8,905 bases of DNA from assembly GCA_021160185.1 (NCBI GenBank), contig JAGHDA010000231.1:1-8905 (forward strand), in the 5' to 3' direction. The DNA is from Verrucomicrobiota bacterium. GTDB lineage: Bacteria; Verrucomicrobiota; Verrucomicrobiia; Limisphaerales; CAZBKV01. Within the stretch, counting starts at the first letter, position 1; every line of letters starts with the position of its first letter. The notes under the pieces were generated by a model that had not been told where the DNA came from, did not search any database, and saw nothing but the letters and a program-made list of their open reading frames with translations. Positions 1-7,000 of this stretch are shown piece after piece. The translations under genes and the position numbers were made by a program.

Positions 1-1
1 C

Positions 2-147
2 CGCCGCAATCACAGCGGGCTCGCACCGTGTCGGCGCGCCGGTTGCGTCGGTTTCGATTTGCGCGAACGACTCGCGAATCGTTCGCGCAAATCGAAACCG
101 ACGCAACCGGCGCGCCGACACGGTGCGAGCCCGCTGTGATTGCGGCG
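2..147. repeat. 146-bp near-perfect inverted repeat (69-bp arms) at the window edge
   Basis: Bases 2-70 are the exact reverse complement of bases 79-147. The 8-base centre (71-78) is itself a TCGCGA palindrome flanked by one mismatched pair (C71/A78). Base 1 no longer pairs with base 148, so the repeat stops one base from the window start. The right arm and centre read as nucleoside diphosphate kinase coding sequence. The left arm in the same frame gives an Arg-rich peptide unlike that family. This fits a strand-switch fold-back at a short palindrome, made during library preparation, amplification or assembly at a contig end. A covalently closed hairpin DNA end or a real inverted duplication would look the same in sequence. 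Confidence 0.97.
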
Positions 148-885
148 ATGGAAGAAGGGGCGGCTGAAAAGGCCGTTCGCCTCTGGGCGCGGCGCTCCGA
201 CTCCGACGGCGGATTGGCGGACAATGCGGTCGCCTGGCCTGCCGGGGCGAACGTCCAGCGCACGTTGGTTCTCATCAAGCCCGAGAATTTCCGCGAACCG
301 AGCGCGCGGCCCGGCTGCGTCCTCGATCGCTTTGCAAGAACAGGCCTTTTCCCGGTCGGTATAAAGGTCCTCCGAATGAGCCTCGCCCAAGCAATGGAGT
401 TCTACGGGCCGGTGAGGGAGATCCTGCGCGAGAAGCTGAAGCCGGTCGCGGCCGGCCAGGCCAAGGAGCTGTTGGAAAAAGCCTGGCGGTTCCCTTTGCC
501 CAAGGAAGCGGAAGCCGCGCTGGAGCAGACACTGGGTCCGTTGTTCGGGGAAAATCAATTCGATAGCATCTTGCGGTTCATGTCCGGCCGGAGCCGCGCT
601 GAGTGCCCGCCTTCAGAACGCGAGCGGCCCGGCTCGGCCCCGTGTCTGGCAATCATCCTGGAAGGTCCTGACGCTGTGACCAAAGTGCGGGAAGCGCTCG
701 GCCCCACCAACCCGCGGAAAGCGCCTCCGGGAACCGTTCGACGCGACTTCGGCGCCGATATCATGGTCAACGCGGCCCATGCGAGCGACTCGCCGGAGAA
801 CGCCGCGCGGGAAATGGGCATTGTCCGCGTCGAAGCGAATCAATTTCTCGAAACGGTCGAGGCGGTTTACGGCCCGATCCGCTGA
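73..885 (+). CDS. ndk: Nucleoside diphosphate kinase, insertion-bearing type, N-terminus missing
   Basis: The enzyme moves the gamma-phosphate from ATP to other (d)NDPs through a phosphohistidine, in the cytoplasm. The frame is open to the window edge, and in-frame starts exist at GTG 28, GTG 136 and ATG 148. I start it at 73 because the sequence looks like the family only from the centre of the inverted repeat onward; no start here has a convincing ribosome binding site. Counting from GTG 28, the kinase core begins at RTLVLIKPE (about 78-86). It keeps K84, Y126, R221, T227, R238, N248, catalytic H251 (NAAHASDS), S253, D254 and E262, so it should be active. Two insertions make it longer than the usual 140-150 residue enzyme: about 40 mostly helical residues after Y126 and about 17 after FMSG (184-187). 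The upstream segment with EPAVI (34-38) and SDSDGG (57-62) resembles, from memory, the linker after an N-terminal NDK-like domain in long kinases of the Planctomycetes-Verrucomicrobia group. If so, a whole domain lies off the window. Stop is TGA 883-885; the gene converges with the peptidase gene. Confidence 0.88.
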   Translation, partial: RESFAQIETDATGAPTRCEPAVIAAMEEGAAEKAVRLWARRSDSDGGLADNAVAWPAGANVQRTLVLIKPENFREPSARPGCVLDRFARTGLFPVGIKVLRMSLAQAMEFYGPVREILREKLKPVAAGQAKELLEKAWRFPLPKEAEAALEQTLGPLFGENQFDSILRFMSGRSRAECPPSERERPGSAPCLAIILEGPDAVTKVREALGPTNPRKAPPGTVRRDFGADIMVNAAHASDSPENAAREMGIVRVEANQFLETVEAVYGPIR

Positions 886-1071
886 ACCGCCAAGGCAGCC
901 CCTGAAGCGAATCGCAGCCGCCGAGGTCACGAGGCGGCTTTCCTCCCGCAACCGCCGAGGCGGAGGGAACGGGTCTCGGACACGGCGGCGTCGGGCTTGC
1001 CGCGCATGGGTCTCTTTCGGAGGCGCCCGCCCATCGCGTTCAGAATTCCAGGCGACTTCTCCAATAATCCG
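886..1071. other. Intergenic gap between convergent 3' ends
   Basis: These 186 bases separate the kinase stop from the peptidase stop. They hold one terminator-like hairpin (listed separately) and two copies of CCGCCGAGG (918-926 and 952-960), each followed by a GGCGG-type complement that allows small GC-rich stems. I see no credible small gene, promoter or RNA gene. No stem followed by a T-run was found in the direction of the peptidase gene. Confidence 0.7.
916..941 (+). terminator. Weak rho-independent-like hairpin after the kinase gene
   Basis: AGCCGCC (916-922) pairs perfectly with GGCGGCT (933-939) across a 10-base loop, and the stem runs into TTT at 939-941. It lies 30 bases past the kinase stop codon, a suitable place for a terminator on the + strand. 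The T-run is only three bases and is followed by C, so the signal is weak. On the - strand no T-run follows the stem. Confidence 0.35.
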
Positions 1072-4000
1072 TCAGGGCCCGGTCGGCTCGTAATCGCCCT
1101 TGCGAAGCCGGAAGAAGCGGGAAGCGCGGGAAAGCTTGATGGACACCTGGTAGCGATCGCCCACCAGCACGCGCGGATTGATGAGCGGCTTCCATTCCGG
1201 ATCGGAAAGGCGATTCTTGTACTCCACCACGAAATCCTCGGCCACGCTGGGCCAGGAGATAATAAGCCGATTCCCTTGGCGGGCGAAGGCGATGGTGGGC
1301 GTTTCCACGACGGCAATCTCCACCCGCGCGCTGTTGTTCGGGTCGGCCGGGTCGATGGCCGGAGAGAAAAGCGTGGTTTGAGCCACGAGCAATCCCGTTT
1401 GCTTCGGCAGGACATGCACCGCCACGCGGGCCGCGTCTCCGGGCTGGAGATCGCCGAAAGAGCACATGACGCCGGGCGGATCGATTTGGTATGACTCGCC
1501 GGTGAAATCCACCGAAAGCAACTCGGCGTTTGTGGAAAAGGCGACCAGCATCTGAGTTTCCGGCGCAGGCGCCGACCCCGTGTTGGTGATCACAAAGGAA
1601 ACCGTCAACGGCTGCTCCACCAGGACGGAGGCCGGATGCGACTCCGGAAACACGACCACTTCCCCGCGGGGATAGATGCGGCCGTCCCATTGGGCCTGGT
1701 TGTCCTCCGGCGCGGAATCGAAAGAGGAGCTCCCCAGCACGATCGTGTTCGTAAGATAGCCCTCAAGCGTAGGTTGGGTGACAATCAGCGCCTGGGCGAA
1801 AGCGGCGGCGTCCAGATCGCCCACTTCCCAGACCAGATCAGCCGCTTCGGGACGCACTTCGCCCTGGGAAGTCTCGGCCGAAACGAAGTTGATCGGTTGA
1901 GAGAAGAAGTTGGTCACGACGATGTCCGTGCCTCGCTGCGGACCGCGGTTGGTGACCACCAGGAAGAAAGTTTGGTTGCGTCCCACACAGAGAGCGCGGA
2001 GATTGCTCTGGATTCCCACCGCCAAATCGGCGCCGAACCGCGCCTCTCCTGCCAACGCGGCGGCGTTGTTTTCGGGATGGAGGTCGGCCTCGTCGGAAGA
2101 GACCTCGGCGGCGATGTCGGTGGGGCCCTCGTCCGCGGCCGCAAGATCCAGCTCGATCCGCGCCGAGCTCTCCGGGGGCAGCTCGCCCAATCGGACAAGA
2201 ATCCCCGAGTCGTTGGTTTCCCATTCGCCCTGGGAGACGCGGACCTCTAGCAGGTCCAAAGCGGGCGGCAGCGTGATCCGACAAACGGTTTCCGTAGCCG
2301 CCGCCGGGCCGCGGTTGGTGAGGACAAAGGCCGCCGTAGCCCCTTGGCCTACCAGGAGCATGTCAGCCAGCCCTTCCCCTTCAACGGCCAAATCAGCCTC
2401 TCGTTTCACCTCGACGGCCAGCTCCTGGACCTGATTCGTAGGCTCCGGATCGTAGGAATCGGCAAACAGCCCAACCCGATTGGTAACCCATCCGGCAAGG
2501 AGAGGAAGCGCCGAGACCACCGCCGTGCGCGCTTCGCCGGGGGGCAGCTCCTCGATCCGCCATGTGAGCGCCTGAGCGTTGGTCTCAAACTCGCCCGCGT
2601 CCGCCTCGACCTCGAGGAACGACAAACTCTCAGGAAGCAGGTTGGTCACAGTGACGCCCGCGGCGGCGTTGGGCCCGGCGTTGGTCGCCACCCACGCCAT
2701 CTGAAGCGGATGCTCCAAAGCGACCGGATCGGTCAAAAGCGCGACCGTCAAGGCGCAATCAGCCACCGGATCCACGCGCGCCGCCGCTTGGGCCGCGTTG
2801 TCCTCCGGATTCAAATCGACCGTTTCAGCCGCGGCAAACGCCGCGTTGGTCCACGTCCCCACCGCCGCCGCCCGGACAGTCAATCGGGCCTCGGCGACCG
2901 CGTTGGTTTCCAAGGCGTCCACCGTCCAGACAATCCCAGCTTCGTTGGTTTCGATCGCCCCCGCGTCCGCCTCGGCGCTGAGAAGCTCCAGCCCGGCCGG
3001 CAATAGGTTGGTGGTCACGACGCCTTGGGCGAGGTGAGGCCCGCTGTTTGTGAGGTTGAGCCGAATAGTCATTTCCTCCCCGAAAAGAACCGCGGGCGGA
3101 TCGATTTCCTGACGCAAGGCAAGCTCCGCTTCGGTCCGCACTGTGAGGTTGGTCTCGATCCGGTTGTTTTCAGGAACCAGGTCCACCTCGAAAGCGGCTG
3201 CCTCCGCGCTCAGAGCCGCCTCGCCGAGCTGCGCCGGAACCAGCGTCACCTCCAGAGAAGCGGACTCGCCCGCTCCGAGCGCAGGCAGCGTCAGCTCGAC
3301 GGAGGCTTCGTTCGTCGAGACTTCTCCGCCCGACGCTTCGGCTCCGGCAAGAGCCAACCCTCCCGGCAACTCCTGCCGCAACACGACTTCAGAAGCCTCG
3401 TACGGCCCTTCGTTCTCAACCACCCACCGGCAGAGGGCCGGTTTGCCGAGGATGAGCAGAGGCGGCTCTTCGAGGCGGACGGAAAGATCCACCGGCAGCC
3501 GCGCCTCCAGAACATGCTCGATCCGGTTGTCCTCCGGCGCGCTGTCGCGTTGGTCGGCCGCCACAGAGACGCGGTTCGTAAACGCCCCCTCCTCGGTGGG
3601 GATGAGCGTCAGCTCAAGACGCTCCCCGGTTTGGGGCGGCAGCTCGCCCACGCGCCATTCCAAACCATCCTCGCCGAACCGCCAGAACCCGCGGCTGGCG
3701 GCAATCTGGTAAAACCCGATTGCGGGATCCACCTCGAGCTGGACCGTCACCCTCGTGGCGATGTCCGGACCGGCGTTGGTCACCGTGAGGGCGTAAGCGT
3801 AGGGCATCTCGATCGGCGCGGGCGAAGGCGCGGCTTCCTGGGCGAGGATCAGGTTGACCGTGGGCGCGACCTCGATCACAGCCTCGGCCAGATTATTCGC
3901 GGCCGCCAGATCCGGCTGATCGGAGCGCGCCGCGAACACGTTGGTAAAGGTTCCGAATCGGGTCGCCTTCAACTCCACGGCGAGAAGGGCCGAAGCCTCC

Positions 4001-7000
4001 GGAGCCAGCTCCTCCCACCGCGCTTCCAGGACGCCGTTGGTGAAAGTCGCTTCGCCCGAATCCGCGGTAAACCCGGTAATTTCCAGCCCCTCGGGCGGGA
4101 TGTATTCCAGAGCGGCTGCTGTCGCCGGATGAGGGCCGAGATTCGTCACGGTCGCCGTGAGCGTGATCAGCTCGCCCACCAAAGGAAACTCCGGAGCGCT
4201 CCGGACAGCCACGGCCAGATCGGCCTCCGGCTTCACCTCTGCGACCGCCGACGCGGCGTTGTTGTCGGGGACAAGATCAGCCGCGTCGCTTGCGATTTCG
4301 AACGTGTGGGTCCATATCCCCATAATCAACGGCATTAACTGAATCCGCGCCTCCGCAGCGGCGCCCGGCTCCAGATCGCCCATCGGGCAATCAACCAGCC
4401 GGGGCGCTTCGTGGAAGAGGCAGTCGCCTCCGGGCGCTTGGCCCGAAACGAACGCCCATCCCTCCGGCAACTGGAGGCGTATGTGCGCCCCCTGGGCGGC
4501 GCTGGGCCCGGCGTTGGTAGCGAAAAGATGAAATTCCACCGGCACGTTGGTGGCCGCCGGCCCCGGCGCTTCCAGGAGCGAAAGGCCCAGGTCGGCGTTC
4601 GGAAGCGCCTCGATCGAGGTCTCCGCCGCGTTGTTCGTGGGCTCCCGATCGTAAGCCGCCGTTCCGACCGCCGCTTGATTCGTGAACACGCCCAACACGC
4701 GAGGCAGCGCCTCCACTATGCCGGTGACCGATTCCCCCGCCGGCAGCGTCCCGAAGAAGAGGCGGATTGCGCCGCTCTCGTCCTGAACCACCTCCCCGCC
4801 CAAGGCCTCGGCGCTCAACAGTTCGAGCCCTTCCGGAAGCCGTTCCTCGATTGTTGTTTCCGGCGCTTCGATCCGGCCGCGGTTGGTGACCGTCAATGTC
4901 AACCGCACGGGCGATTCCAGAAACGCAGGTCTCGGCTCCGCCTCCACCCAAAGGGCCAGGTCGGTGTAATCCTCCACTTCCCAGCTCGCCTCCACAGCGT
5001 TGTCATCCGGATTGACATCCACCTCGTAGGCGCTCACTTGGGCGCTCTGACGGATCAGCCCCGGGGCTTGGGGGACAAACTTTACCGAAACCGACGCCGC
5101 GTTAAGAGCCGGGATTTCGCCCAACTCCACCCGCACGGCGTCTGTCTCGTTGGTCGTCGTTCCCTGGCTGGGAGAAACATCGAGAAGCTCCGCGCCTGGG
5201 GTGAAAGGAATTCGCAAAACAACCTCCGTCGCCGCGGCTTCACTCAAGTTGGTGACCACAAGCCCGTACTCCGAAGGAATTTCCGCCACGATGCGGCCTT
5301 CCGGCGGCGTCAAGGCCAAGGCCAAATCCGCTGTGGGCCGAGCTTCGACGGGAGCTTCCAAAGCATTGTCCAGGAGGTTGAGGTCCAGTTCCGCCGCTTC
5401 GGCCTCGGCGCGAAAGACCGCCTGGGTCGGAGCCTCCGCCTCGAAGGCGAAGCGGAGGCGCGCCTCCGATCCCGGCTCGAATTCAGGAAACGTCCAGCTC
5501 ACGCCCGCCTCGTTGGTCGAGACCTCGCCCAGCTCGGCTTCGACTGAAATCAAGCGGAACCCCGGAGGAAGATCCTGGCGCACCGTCATCTCATGAGCCG
5601 CGGCGGGCCCCCGGTTCGTCAGAACGAGGGAATTGGTGATCGTCTGCCCCACCCCGACCAAAGGCTCCAAATCTTCCCATCGAATGCCAAGGTCCGCCAC
5701 GGGCTTGACGTTCCGGATCCACTCGACGGCGTTGTTCGTAGGCGTCGGATCCCAAGCCTCCGACAAAACTTCCACGGCGTTAGTCACTGACCCTTCGACG
5801 CGGGGGACGATCGTCAAGGCCGCAATCGCCGGCGCGCCGGGAGGCAAGACGCCCAGACGGCCCACAAACACGCCGTTTTCGAAGCTCCATTCGCCTTGGG
5901 TTTGGGTCGCCGAGCTGAGCTCCATGCCGGGGCCCAACTCCGCCCGGAGAATTGTGTTCGTAGCCGGGTAAGGCCCCAGGTTAGTGACCGCAAGCTCATA
6001 CACCACCGGCAGGTCCAGCGGAAGGGTCTCCGGGCCGACATCCGCGCCCAGGACCAGATCCGCGGCGGCCTGGACGGCAATCTCGGAGGAAACCGTGTTG
6101 TTCTCGAAGCGCGGGTCTTCCTCAGCGCCGCTGACGGCGGCGAAGTTGGTGTACACGCCCGGGATCTCGCCCCGGAGACCGAGCGTCAACACTTTCTCTT
6201 CGCCAGGGGCGACGCCGCCCACGGTCCACACCACCGAATCGGCCCTCAAATCGAGCGAGCCTCCGCCGGCCGCCCGGGCCATCAGGAAGGCCGCGCCCTC
6301 CGGGAAGCGGTTGGTCAACACCACGCCGGTCGCCTCGTTCGGCCCGTTGTTCGTCAGCCTCACTTCCACCGTGAAATCCTGCCCGCAAACCGGGTTGGAG
6401 GGATCCGCCGCAAATTGAAGCGCCAAATCGGCTTGCGGGGGCAGCACGTTCAGCTCCACAACGCCGGCCGCCGTTCCTCCGTAGCCGTCGTCCGCCTCAA
6501 ATTCGATCCGATCCGGTCCGGCGTAATCCGGGTCGGGCGTGTAGACGACTGTGCCGAGGTGTTCATCAAACCCCTCCAATGCGCCGTGCTCAGGCTGACT
6601 CATCAGGCGGAAGGTCAGCGGATCCTCGTCCGGGTCGGTCGCGTCAAATTGAATCAAGGTCGCCCGCCCGTGGATCACGTCCACGCGCGAGGTTTGCGCC
6701 ACGGGCGGCTGATTGAACAGTTCGCAGACATATCCAGCCTGATCGTAGGTCAACTCCAGGGCCCAACAATCCAACGTCCCCGCGTCCTCCACCGCAGTGT
6801 CGCGCACAAGAAGGGTCCATTCCCCGTCCACCGGCTTGCCCAGAAAGCCGCTGAGAGGTTCGGCGGGTTGATAAACCCCGGCGTAAGGAGCATGGCCGTC
6901 CTCAAGGGTGTCGGCGGCGGCGTCATCCAGCCACATCATCTCCGCCTGGTCGCCGCATACCCCGCGGCCCAAGTCGGGCGCGCCGTCGAGGGTGGCTCCT

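Noticed and set aside
28..72. GTG 28 as the true kinase start
   Set aside because: It lies in the left, mirrored arm of the inverted repeat and gives an Arg-rich peptide unlike the family. No ribosome binding site is visible, and the frame stays open to base 1.
2..147. Palindrome as a regulatory operator or attachment site
   Set aside because: Arms of 69 bp are far longer than usual operators, and the right arm is conserved coding sequence, so a functional binding site is the less likely reading.
10..951. - strand open frames opposite the kinase gene (10-558, 555-821, 613-951)
   Set aside because: They are shadows of a + strand frame with complete kinase motifs. The one at 10-558 also crosses the mirror palindrome, and none resembles a protein I recognise.
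982..1004. Stem GCGGC / GCCGC as a terminator for the peptidase gene
   Set aside because: It has only five base pairs, a nine-base loop and no T-run on the - strand.
1294..6432. Repeat array as CRISPR or non-coding tandem repeats
   Set aside because: The period is about 366 bp, units are diverged in DNA, and the reading frame is continuous with conserved protein motifs, which indicates protein domain repeats.
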